Positions 1-6,553 of a DNA stretch of 64,000 nt are shown here, piece by piece; the stretch's first letter is position 1; each line of letters begins with the position of its first letter. The stretch comes from an uncultured Candidatus Saccharibacteria bacterium (GTDB lineage: Bacteria > Patescibacteriota > Saccharimonadia > Saccharimonadales > Saccharimonadaceae). Both the position numbers and the translations under genes were made by a program. The DNA lies in assembly GCA_937889535.1 (NCBI GenBank), contig CALBZW010000008.1, positions 4,705-68,704 of the forward strand, read 5' to 3'. The notes beneath the pieces are model-generated. The model was not told the DNA's origin and ran no database searches. It worked only from the letters and a program-made list of their open reading frames with translations.

Positions 1-368
1 CAGAGCAGCAGCGGGCGGATTTTGCGGCGTCTTTCCAGAAGACGGCGTGTGAGATTTTGCTAGAAAAACTGGAAATTGCGCTGGAACGCCATCCAGAGGC
101 GCGGAGCGTGGTTGTAGCTGGAGGGGTGAGTGCGAGTGCGGTGCTCAAGCAAAAGGTCTTAGAAGCGCTGTTAGGGGTGTCTGAATCGAAAAATGAGTTT
201 GTGAGCGGTGCGCGCGAAGGGGAATTGCGAGTGTTTTTTCCAGAGAGGCGATTTGCGGGGGATAATGCGGCAATGGTGGGGGCGGCGGCGTATTTTGAGA
301 TACAGGCGGGGGTGGAGCCGACGGATCCGTATGAGCTGAGTATTGCCCCAAGAAGTGTGATTGGCTAG
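1..368 (+). CDS. tsaD: TsaD, tRNA threonylcarbamoyltransferase subunit (C-terminal part)
   Basis: The open frame enters from the left edge (first full codon at base 3), so only the last ~121 residues are visible. The segment VVVAGGVSAS, followed by a Lys-rich helix and FAGDNAAMVGAAAY, is the classic C-terminal ATP/metal-binding part of the Kae1/TsaD/Qri7 family, which with TsaB and TsaE transfers threonylcarbamoyl to A37 of ANN-decoding tRNAs. The apparent TTG start at 57 is only an internal codon. Family assignment comes from recognised motifs; the N-terminal metal-binding His residues lie outside the window. Confidence 0.88.
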   Translation, partial: EQQRADFAASFQKTACEILLEKLEIALERHPEARSVVVAGGVSASAVLKQKVLEALLGVSESKNEFVSGAREGELRVFFPERRFAGDNAAMVGAAAYFEIQAGVEPTDPYELSIAPRSVIG

Positions 369-389
369 TTATCTGGGCGAAATTAGGGG

Positions 390-417
390 TTGACAGGGAG
401 ATAGTTTTCTGTATAAT
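390..417 (+). promoter_or_regulatory. Strong promoter for the 424-1043 RNA
   Basis: TTGACA at 390-395 and TATAAT at 412-417 with a 16-bp spacer. It is a consensus sigma-70-type promoter with no good start codon just behind it, unlike most promoters in this window, which fire directly into a start codon. This suggests the product is an RNA. Confidence 0.75.
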
Positions 418-423
418 AAGAGT

Positions 424-1043
424 TACGTTCGCTTAGGGAGTTGCAATGGTATCGTTCAGCTTGAAGGCTTGAGCTGGTGTCGAGCGATGTATGACGTTTT
501 ACCTAAGAAGGGCGCAAGTTCTTTGGAAAGGAGGATGAATCACTTGAAGATCAGAGGTCCGACTTCTGCGATGAGCAGGAAATGAAGATCGGCGATGTGG
601 CGCTTTGAGGCCGCAAAGACGGCGGCGTCAGTTATGTAACATTTTGTTTAAGAAACGAAGCATTGTACCGTCAGTGTATAGTTTGAGCCAGGATTGTGCT
701 GGCGGTGAGACTTTATGGTGAGCGAGGAACGTTCGGCGCGTGGACTGATTGTTGCTGCAGTTTTCGCGTGTGCGTGAAGCTACTGTGTTGCAGGAGAAGA
801 TGTGGCGTCTTAGGACGCCAATGTAGAGACAAAAGGTTTTGTGGAGCAGTTTTCGATATGTGAAAACTGCTCCGGATGTAAGGACGAGATTGATAGACGT
901 ATTGGGCAGAGCGTCCGCGGCTGTTTGATGGCGCTTTGCCAACCTGACCAATGTATTGCACTGCATTAAGAATAAGAAGAGATTCATCAGTTTTACCCTC
1001 GGGTTTGTGACTTGTATTAGTCATTAAAGCCCGAGGGCTTTTC
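424..1043 (+). ncRNA. Putative long structured RNA (~600 nt), unassigned
   Basis: A stretch of about 620 nt runs from a consensus promoter to an intrinsic terminator without a credible protein frame. It holds clear hairpins: a 12-bp perfect stem with a 7-nt loop at 842-872 (GGAGCAGTTTTC against GAAAACTGCTCC), GGCGTC/GACGCC at 803-817, and weaker ones near 440-490. The start is purine-rich and includes a 16-codon frame (ATG 535) whose AGGAGG lies too close to its ATG. I looked for tmRNA, RNase P, SRP and 6S hallmarks and saw none. It may be a divergent housekeeping RNA or a lineage-specific RNA. Confidence 0.45.
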
Positions 1044-1045
1044 AT
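1000..1045. terminator. Bidirectional intrinsic terminator
   Basis: CCCTCGGG...CCCGAGGG stem with a T-rich tail (CTTTTC) on the plus side and an A/T-rich tail on the other. It lies between the RNA transcribed rightwards and the 3' end of the phosphate acetyltransferase gene transcribed leftwards, so it can end both. Confidence 0.75.
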
Positions 1046-1051
1046 TGTTTG

Positions 1052-1891
1052 TTATTTGATGAGTTTGGCGAGGACTTCGATAGTCCAGATGACGTCGGCG
1101 ACGGTGCTGCCGCGAGAGAGGTCGGAGATGGCACGGTCAAACCCCTGAAGGATAGGTCCAGCGACGGTAAAGCCGGCGAGTTGCTCAAAGACTTTGTAAA
1201 TGAGGTTGCCAGAATTGAGATCAGGGGCGATGAGGACGTTAGCCTTACCGGCGACTTGGTCGGCTTTGGGGTTGGCGTTCTCAGGGTGGCTTTTGTCGAG
1301 ACCAATACGAGGATTGACGGCGGCGTCGAGCTGCATTTCTCCGGCGATAAAGATATCGCGTTCGGCGAAGCTTGTAAGAGTTTCTTGGATAATGTCGATA
1401 GTAGTATCTTTGCCGCCGCTGCCAATGGTAGAGAAAGAGAGCATGGCGATGCGCGGTCTATCGGGGAGGAGTTTTTTAGCGGAAGTGTGGGTTTGTTCGA
1501 CGATTTCTCGGAGCTGATCGACGGTAGGGTGCTTGCAGGCGGCCATGTCGGAGAGAAGGTAGAATTCGGAGTCGCGACGCATGACAACGAGGCCGGAGAA
1601 AGTTTTATAAGGTTGCTTCGTCTCGGGGTTGGTCGCCATCTGGAAATGGTCGCGGCAGGTAAGGATGACGTCGCGGGTACTGTGCTCGATGCCAGCGATC
1701 ATGGTATCGGCGGTGCCATCTCGGACCATTTGGCAGGCGGTAGCGAGGTCGGGCGCGGGAATAGCCTTGATCTCGGTCCAGGAAGTGGAAAGATGTTGGA
1801 GCGGCTGGTTAGCGCGGCGGAGCTGGTCGTGAGTAGAAATCGCTTCTTGGATAATGGGGTTGTCGAATTCGGGGAAGACGATTTTTAACAT
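1052..1891 (-). CDS. Phosphate acetyltransferase-like protein (PTA/PTB family)
   Basis: 279 residues. The C-terminal half carries the PTA/PTB signature: GEMQLDAAVNPRIG near residue 185, then KADQVAGKANVLIAPDLNSGNLIYKV and the GPILQGFDRAISDLSRGS motif that binds CoA and phosphate. The product would convert acetyl-CoA and phosphate to acetyl-phosphate or the reverse, feeding ATP formation by acetate kinase. The length suits a minimal single-domain Pta without the N-terminal P-loop domain. The promoter is a TATAAT just upstream on the minus strand (1902-1907), so the message has a short leader. The gene stands alone, ends at the shared terminator at 1000-1045, and is one of few minus-strand genes here. 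Confidence 0.85.
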   Translation of the reverse strand: MLKIVFPEFDNPIIQEAISTHDQLRRANQPLQHLSTSWTEIKAIPAPDLATACQMVRDGTADTMIAGIEHSTRDVILTCRDHFQMATNPETKQPYKTFSGLVVMRRDSEFYLLSDMAACKHPTVDQLREIVEQTHTSAKKLLPDRPRIAMLSFSTIGSGGKDTTIDIIQETLTSFAERDIFIAGEMQLDAAVNPRIGLDKSHPENANPKADQVAGKANVLIAPDLNSGNLIYKVFEQLAGFTVAGPILQGFDRAISDLSRGSTVADVIWTIEVLAKLIK

Positions 1892-1931
1892 AAGTACTTT
1901 TCATTATAACATAGATAAGAGGGGCGGGTAG

Positions 1932-2000
1932 GGTTAAAAAAGTGGTAGTGAAGAGGTTAAAAAAGTGGTAGTGAAGAGGTTAAAAAAGTGGTAGTGAAGG
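1932..2000. repeat. Three tandem 23-bp repeats before the AAA ATPase gene
   Basis: Unit GGTTAAAAAAGTGGTAGTGAAGA starts at 1932, 1955 and 1978; the first two copies are identical and the third differs at its last base. The array ends about 14 bp before the -10 box of the gene at 2026. The position suggests an iterated operator or a slippage-prone spacer that changes promoter strength, but no function is proven. Confidence 0.85.
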
Positions 2001-2025
2001 TGGAAAAGTATGATATAATCATGGT

Positions 2026-3303
2026 ATGAGTTTGCGAAAAAGTAAATATACAGATCGATTGAGCGATGAGCAGGTGCGTGAGTACTTGAGGATTTTTGGA
2101 GCGATTAGTATTGAAGGACCGAAATGGTGCGGAAAAACTTGGACGGCTTTGAATTTTGCAAATAGTGTAGTGTATCTGGATAACGAAACAGAGAGACAAC
2201 GGGCGGAATTGGATCTGAATTTAGTGTTAGACAAGGAGAAGCCGGAATTAATTGATGAATGGAACTTAGTTCCGGAAGTTTGGGATGCGGTGCGGCATAG
2301 GTGTGATTTGACCGAGAAGAAAGGGAATTATATTCTCACTTGTTCGACGCGGCTGGCAGATGAGGAGCAGAAAGCCAAGATACATCATTCGGGTGCAGGA
2401 CGGATTGGAACGGTGCGCATGCGGACGATGAGTTCATTCGAGACGGGATTGTCGAATGGGGCAGCATCGATTACAAAAATGTACAAGGGGGAATTAAAGA
2501 ATAGTTTGCAGGAATCGGTAGCCCTGGAAAGGATTGCCGAAGCGATTGTACGAGGTGGTTGGCCGTCAAATCAGAAGACAGCAAAAAGGTATGCAGGGGT
2601 GATTCCGAAAGACTACATAGAAGCGATTGTAGAGTGGGATATTCATGCCGATAAAAGACGGAATAGTGACAAGATGATGGCGCTACTCCGAAGTTTAGCA
2701 AGAAATGAATCGTCGCTCACGGCGACGAAGACCTTATTGAAGGATATTGACGAGAATGTAAGCGGAGAAGCGGTGATTGAAAGTCGGAAGACACTAGATG
2801 ATTATTTGGATGTACTGAGGCGACTATATATTATAGATGACCAACCGGCGTATAATGGGAATTATCGTTCAAAAGAACGGGTGGGGAAAGCGGCAAAACG
2901 ACATTTGGCGGATCCATCTTTGGCGGCGGCGTTACTTGGAGTGACGATTGAGGGGTTGTTCCAAGATTTACGGACTTTTGGATTGCTATTCGAGGCATTA
3001 GTTGAGCGGGATTTGAGGGTGTACATGGATGTGCTCGGGGGAAAGGTGCGGCATTTTCGGGATAATGTGACGGGGTTAGAGACAGATGCGATTTTGGAGT
3101 TTGGGAACGGTGATTATGCGGCGATGGAGATAAAATTGGGAGCGGATCAGGTGGATGCGGCGAAGGCAAATCTTGTACGACTAGCGAATAATATGGTAAA
3201 GCCACCAGTATTTATGTGTGTTGTGGTGGGGAAGATGGATATGATAGCACGAGATCCGGAGACGGGGATTTATATTGTGCCGGCGATGAGCTTGGGGGTG
3301 TAA
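2026..3303 (+). CDS. AAA ATPase with C-terminal DUF4143 domain
   Basis: 425 residues. N-terminal AAA_14 domain with Walker A GPKWCGKT near residue 32 and a Walker-B-like PELIDEW near 74; the C-terminal DUF4143 domain contains FGLLFEALVERDLRVY and ends with a PD-(D/E)XK-like core (TDAILEFG...YAAMEIKLG). This family is widespread, often duplicated, mobile between lineages, and of unknown physiological role; toxin-antitoxin or nuclease-type functions have been suggested. TATAAT lies directly before the ATG, so the mRNA is probably leaderless, and the triple 23-bp repeat sits just upstream. The gene is followed by the hairpin RNA at 3340. Confidence 0.85.
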   Translation: MSLRKSKYTDRLSDEQVREYLRIFGAISIEGPKWCGKTWTALNFANSVVYLDNETERQRAELDLNLVLDKEKPELIDEWNLVPEVWDAVRHRCDLTEKKGNYILTCSTRLADEEQKAKIHHSGAGRIGTVRMRTMSSFETGLSNGAASITKMYKGELKNSLQESVALERIAEAIVRGGWPSNQKTAKRYAGVIPKDYIEAIVEWDIHADKRRNSDKMMALLRSLARNESSLTATKTLLKDIDENVSGEAVIESRKTLDDYLDVLRRLYIIDDQPAYNGNYRSKERVGKAAKRHLADPSLAAALLGVTIEGLFQDLRTFGLLFEALVERDLRVYMDVLGGKVRHFRDNVTGLETDAILEFGNGDYAAMEIKLGADQVDAAKANLVRLANNMVKPPVFMCVVVGKMDMIARDPETGIYIVPAMSLGV

Positions 3304-3339
3304 AATACTTGAGTTTTGTGAAACTGTGATATAATTAAA

Positions 3340-3490
3340 GTGCATCACTTTTATTATAAATACAGCTGCTGGTTTTTTGGACGGCTCATGCTTTGTTAGA
3401 TGTGAGGGCGCCGAGAGTACCCTTGTAGGCTAGCAAAGTAAAACTTAGGTAGCTGTAATAAGAGTGATGCACCTCGCGGTGCCCTTTTTT
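3340..3490 (+). ncRNA. Small hairpin RNA (~150 nt), 6S/SRP-like in shape only
   Basis: TATAAT at 3330-3335 is followed by a 17-bp uninterrupted stem joining 3340-3356 with 3456-3472. After a small bulge, a second stem joins 3361-3367 with 3451-3457, enclosing a ~80-nt partly structured head. The end is an intrinsic terminator (GCACC/GGTGC with a C-C-T6 tail). The shape resembles bacterial 6S RNA or SRP RNA, but the conserved SRP GGAA-tetraloop region is not visible. I regard it as a real small RNA of unassigned class. Confidence 0.65.
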
Positions 3491-3585
3491 GATTCTAGCT
3501 CCAAAATCAGGTGGTTTAGATACGGGCGTTTAGGAGGTTGCTCCGAGGAGGTGAGATACTAAACTTACAATACAAGGAGATATCG

Positions 3586-3861
3586 GTGGACGAAGGCGCA
3601 GAATTAGAAAATAATTTGGCAATGGCAGTAGAGAGGATTGACCCAGTGGGGCCGGTGCAGACTCAGTCGGTAAGTTCGGGGATGTGCCGAGATGGTAATG
3701 ATGATAGGTCAGAGAGACGAAAGTTTGGGCCGATGCCGCAGCGGAAGGTGTCGATGGATTTTGCAAGAGAAAAGAAGATAATTTTGGGGGTGGCTTTTGG
3801 CGTCATGGGGCTGTTTGTGGCTATTGTCGGATGTGCGTTAATTGTAGTTTTGGGTAAATGA
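3586..3861 (+). CDS. Small single-pass membrane protein, unknown
   Basis: 91 residues from the GTG at 3586, chosen because AAGGAGA lies 7-8 nt upstream; an in-frame TTG at 3538 has its AGGAGG directly abutting it and is less likely. The first ~65 residues are hydrophilic and acidic (two Met-Arg rich stretches follow), then one strong membrane segment (ILGVAFGVMGLFVAIVGCAL) near the C-terminus. No family recognised. Tail-anchored topology with the N-terminus in the cytoplasm is the simplest reading. Confidence 0.55.
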   Translation: MDEGAELENNLAMAVERIDPVGPVQTQSVSSGMCRDGNDDRSERRKFGPMPQRKVSMDFAREKKIILGVAFGVMGLFVAIVGCALIVVLGK

Positions 3862-3983
3862 ATTCACTGTTGGCGGTTTAAATTTTGAGTTGTTTTTAGG
3901 GCTTAGGGTGGTTGGGCCGGAGTGATGTGGGGTAGAGGCGAAGTTTTTAGAATTTGGGGCTAGCCAGATGAGGCGGAGGTGTG

Positions 3984-4123
3984 TTATAATTAGCGCAGCT
4001 AAGCTAAATTTTGTCTGACATGTCTGACAATTCTGACCAAGGAGAAAAATGCGACTATTTGCGCGATTTCTTGGTTAGAAGAAACGGTTTAGTTTAGCGA
4101 CTAGGCAGATGGTCGCATTTTTT
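3984..4123 (+). ncRNA. Short terminated transcript with a 9-codon frame
   Basis: An extended -10 box (TGTTATAAT, TATAAT at about 3984-3989) is followed by a leader with two copies of TGTCTGACA-like sequence, GGAG, and an ATG at 4049 opening a 9-codon frame that ends at 4078. AAAAATGCGAC (4045-4055), which includes the ATG, pairs with GTCGCATTTTT (4112-4122), giving a terminator hairpin that would also hide the start codon. It may be an attenuator-type leader for the downstream aminotransferase gene, or a small independent RNA. Confidence 0.45.
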
Positions 4124-4216
4124 GTGCTTGGTTTGAATAGTTTAGCGTGTGATTTTGGTCGGTAGTTTAGTGAGTTGGCTAGGGATAGCTGCTTTTTTAT
4201 ATGGTAAAATATATGT

Positions 4217-5377
4217 ATGAATGATTTTGATTATTTGGGGGAGGGTACGGTATATTTGGATGCGGCGTGTCAGAGTTTGAGGCCGCGACCGGTAGTGGAG
4301 GCGCTGGAACGATATTATTTTGAACATAATTCTTGTGGGGAGCGGGTGAAATATCCGTGGGGAGAGAAGACGGACGAGCTGGTCGAAGGGGCGCGGCGGA
4401 AAGTTTTGAAGCTGCTGAAGCTGAAATCGAAAGAGTATTTTGTAAGTTTTACGCTGAATACGACTTATGGGATTAATTTGATTTTGAATGAGCTGGATCC
4501 GAAATGCGTGAAGAAAGTGGTAACGAGTGAGATTGAGCATAATTCGCCGTTTCTTGCGACGATGGCGCTGAGTGAACGGTTGGGGGTGCCGCGGGTGGTG
4601 TTGAAACGGGATGAAAATGGTGCGCTCTTGATGGGAGATGAAGACTTTGCGGGGGCGGTCGTGGTGGTAAACTGTGCGGCGAATTTTGACGGGCGGAGAT
4701 TGGTGAATCTAAAGGAAGTCGTAGAGCGAGTGCATCGGGACGGGGGTCTCGTGATTATTGATGCGGCGCAGGCGATGGCGCATTATTATGAGATGTTGGA
4801 GAAGACAGAGGCGGACGCGGTGTGTTTTTCGGCGCACAAGATGTATGCGCCGTCGCTAGGGGTAATTGTGGCGCGGAGAGATTTAGTGCCGAAGCTGAAA
4901 CAGACGTTTATCGGCGGGGGGATGGTGGACGATGTGTTCGAGGAGCGATATCTTTTGACGGCGGAGGGGAATAAGGACCATATATATACGGTGTTTGAGT
5001 CAGGGCTGCAAGCGTGGGGGGAGATCGTGGCGCTCGGAGAGGCGATTGATTGGCTGTCGGCGCGGACGAAAGAGGATAGAAAGAGGCTGGAGAGCTGTAC
5101 GCGAGAGTTGGATGAGTTTTTGCGTTCTCGGGAGAAAGTTCATATGGTTGGGAATGAGGCGAATCCGACGATGAGTTTTTATGTCGAGGGGTTAGATTCG
5201 CACTTGCTCGGCGCGGCGCTGGGGAAAGAGGGGGTTATGGCGCGGACGGGGTATTTCTGTGTGCATTATTATTTGGATAAGGTGATGAAATTGCCGCCGC
5301 TGGTGAGGTTTAGTTTGAGCTATGCGACAAGGGAGGGGGATATTGAGAGAGTGAAGAGGGTGATGGGGAAGATATAG
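4217..5377 (+). CDS. Class-V aminotransferase / cysteine desulfurase-like enzyme
   Basis: 386 residues of fold-type-I PLP enzyme. Visible marks: YLDAACQSLRP at the N-terminus, EHNSPFLA (the HxN motif of SufS/Csd enzymes) near residue 101, the PLP-contacting DAAQAMAHY near 182, and the Schiff-base lysine in FSAHKMYAPSLG near 203. A cysteine in RTGYFCVHYY near 351 sits where SufS-type enzymes keep the persulfide Cys. The likely role is sulfur mobilisation from cysteine, but other class-V enzymes (kynureninase-, isopenicillin-epimerase-like) cannot be excluded. No suf/isc partners are adjacent. A TAAAAT-type box lies 8-10 nt upstream of the ATG. Confidence 0.75.
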   Translation: MNDFDYLGEGTVYLDAACQSLRPRPVVEALERYYFEHNSCGERVKYPWGEKTDELVEGARRKVLKLLKLKSKEYFVSFTLNTTYGINLILNELDPKCVKKVVTSEIEHNSPFLATMALSERLGVPRVVLKRDENGALLMGDEDFAGAVVVVNCAANFDGRRLVNLKEVVERVHRDGGLVIIDAAQAMAHYYEMLEKTEADAVCFSAHKMYAPSLGVIVARRDLVPKLKQTFIGGGMVDDVFEERYLLTAEGNKDHIYTVFESGLQAWGEIVALGEAIDWLSARTKEDRKRLESCTRELDEFLRSREKVHMVGNEANPTMSFYVEGLDSHLLGAALGKEGVMARTGYFCVHYYLDKVMKLPPLVRFSLSYATREGDIERVKRVMGKI

Positions 5378-5399
5378 GGGTTGGTCTTATAAGCCTCTG

Positions 5400-5665
5400 T
5401 TTAGCTAAGATATTATCTTAATTATGTTTTTCGGAATGGGCGTTTTTCGCGGGGAGTTCGTTTTGAACTTTTCCTATGGATCGCAAAAAGTTCCGTTCAG
5501 TCACGCTGACTTTTTGCTAAAGTCCAAAACGAACTCTCCGGTTCAGCGCTTCTATATTCCGAAAAACACAGTTAAGACAATATCTCACATCTAATTAAGG
5601 TTTATAAAACACCAAGCTATCTCTGTTGAGATAAGATTGAACTTGTACAGCCTGTACAAGTTGGA
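5400..5665. repeat. Element 1 copy 1: nested inverted repeat plus core site
   Basis: Outer arms 5409-5437 and 5556-5584 form a near-perfect inverted repeat; inner arms (GTTCGTTTTGAACTTT against AAAGTCCAAAACGAAC) and a central CGCAAAAAGTTCC...GCTGACTTTTTGCTAAA hairpin nest inside. A ~50-nt AT-rich tail follows and ends in the 29-bp site at 5637-5665. Cassette A starts 9 nt later. Four full copies in the window have different arm sequences that still pair. Confidence 0.85.
5637..5665 (+). other. 11-7-11 recombination-type site 1
   Basis: TTGAACTTGTA, 7-bp centre CAGCCTG, TACAAGTTGGA. Same architecture as five other sites in the window. Confidence 0.6.
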
Positions 5666-5673
5666 ATTTACCA

Positions 5674-5880
5674 TTGGCTTTTGTCCGTAGTGGGCGGGCG
5701 AATATTGGTAGTGGAGCCACGGATTTCGTCGGTCGGTTCGGTTACTTCTGGTCTCATACTTCTAGATCCGCTACTAACGCCTATGGTATAGCTTTCAACT
5801 TCAGCAGCATCTACCTATCAAACGACTCGCAGCGTCGCGATGGTTTCCCCCTCCGCTGCCTCTACTCAGGTAGTGCCTAA
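5674..5880 (+). pseudogene. Cassette A: silent FISUMP-type variable tail
   Basis: Open frame of 68 codons without start codon, promoter or ribosome-binding site. Fixed LAFVRSG start, variable middle containing YFWSHTSRS.TNAYG and the typical C-terminal RRDGFPLRC, then LYSGSA, stop and the conserved TGGAGGAAG. Reads as the last exchangeable segment of a surface protein of the Fibrobacter succinogenes major paralogous domain type, cut off from its N-terminal part. It lies 9 nt after recombination-type site 1. Confidence 0.8.
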
Positions 5881-5904
5881 TGGAGGAAGAGGAAGGAGAA
5901 TATG

Positions 5905-5953
5905 AAAAACAACAAATTTATGCTTGTTAAAATTTCTTATTTTATGCTAGGGT
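5905..5953 (+). repeat. Element 2 remnant (left end only)
   Basis: The sequence AAATTTATGCTTGTTAAAAT...TTTTATGCTAG matches the left end of the five element 2 copies, but the peptide frame and right end are gone; the toxin-like gene at 5963 follows at once. It sits behind cassette A, as complete copies do behind cassettes F, H and J. Confidence 0.6.
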
Positions 5954-5962
5954 GAGATAATA

Positions 5963-6364
5963 ATGAAAAAGAAGCTAGCTAGAGTTGTATTGCCATATGG
6001 AACGTGTGTCACTGAGAACGAATTAAGCGTGGCGAAGATTTTGGTGAATACTGGATATGATGTGAGATTTTTGAAGACGCAGCTCGTCAAAATGCCGGAT
6101 ATTGTTTTTATGGGGAGGGAGTGGGAGATTAAGACGCCAATTGGTAAAAATAGTAGAACTATTGAAAATATTATGCGGCGAGCCCTGAAACAATCTGTTA
6201 ATATAGTGTTAGATTTGCGATATATTGGTTTGGCGGACGAAAAGAGTCTTAGAGAAATCGAGCGGCAGATGGGTTTGATGAAGAGAATTAAAAATGTTAT
6301 AGTGATTAACAGGAATGGTGAGATAGTTGACAAATTTCGTGAGTTTGAGATAATGGGTGTGTAG
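5963..6364 (+). CDS. Orphan CdiA-C-terminal tRNase-type nuclease domain
   Basis: 133 residues. The stretch MPDIVFMGREWEIKTP.GKNSRTIENIMRRALKQSVNIVLDLR resembles the C-terminal tRNA-nuclease domain of contact-dependent inhibition toxins (BECR-like nuclease fold), where a substrate protein is normally attached to a huge N-terminal delivery region. Here it is a free-standing gene right after a cassette and an element 2 remnant. No immunity gene is obvious beside it. Either a captured toxin tip, a remnant of a larger polymorphic toxin, or a small intracellular nuclease. Assignment by motif memory, not search. Confidence 0.6.
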   Translation: MKKKLARVVLPYGTCVTENELSVAKILVNTGYDVRFLKTQLVKMPDIVFMGREWEIKTPIGKNSRTIENIMRRALKQSVNIVLDLRYIGLADEKSLREIERQMGLMKRIKNVIVINRNGEIVDKFREFEIMGV

Positions 6365-6403
6365 TGAGCGTGTGTTTGCTATGCGACCTTGTATGGTATT
6401 GAT

Positions 6404-6475
6404 ATGGGACCAAAGCTTGGCACCGCGACGAGGTACAGCAGCCTGGATAGGCAGCCTAGGCCTCGCTTTTTTGTC
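6404..6475 (+). terminator. Imperfect hairpin with T6 tail
   Basis: GCGA.GAGG...CCTCGC with several internal bulges followed by TTTTTT at about 6465-6470. It probably ends the transcript of the toxin-like gene; a small stand-alone RNA is an alternative. Confidence 0.4.
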
Positions 6476-6496
6476 GGAGAATAAGCATAAAGGGGA

Positions 6497-6525
6497 TTGA
6501 CTTTTAAGAGAATGTGTGCTATCAT
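6497..6525 (+). promoter_or_regulatory. Promoter of the DHH-like gene
   Basis: TTGACT 6497-6502, 17-bp spacer ending in TGTGC, TATCAT 6520-6525. The TG before the -10 box gives an extended -10, as in several other promoters here. Confidence 0.7.
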
Positions 6526-6553
6526 GGGGGTATAGGGTAAAGAAAACAAAAAT

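Noticed and set aside
535..585. 16-codon peptide within the long RNA
   Set aside because: AGGAGG is directly adjacent to the ATG, too close for initiation, and the product matches nothing.
1049..1888. 279-codon plus-strand frame covering the phosphate acetyltransferase gene
   Set aside because: It is the mirror of a recognised enzyme gene and has no family features.
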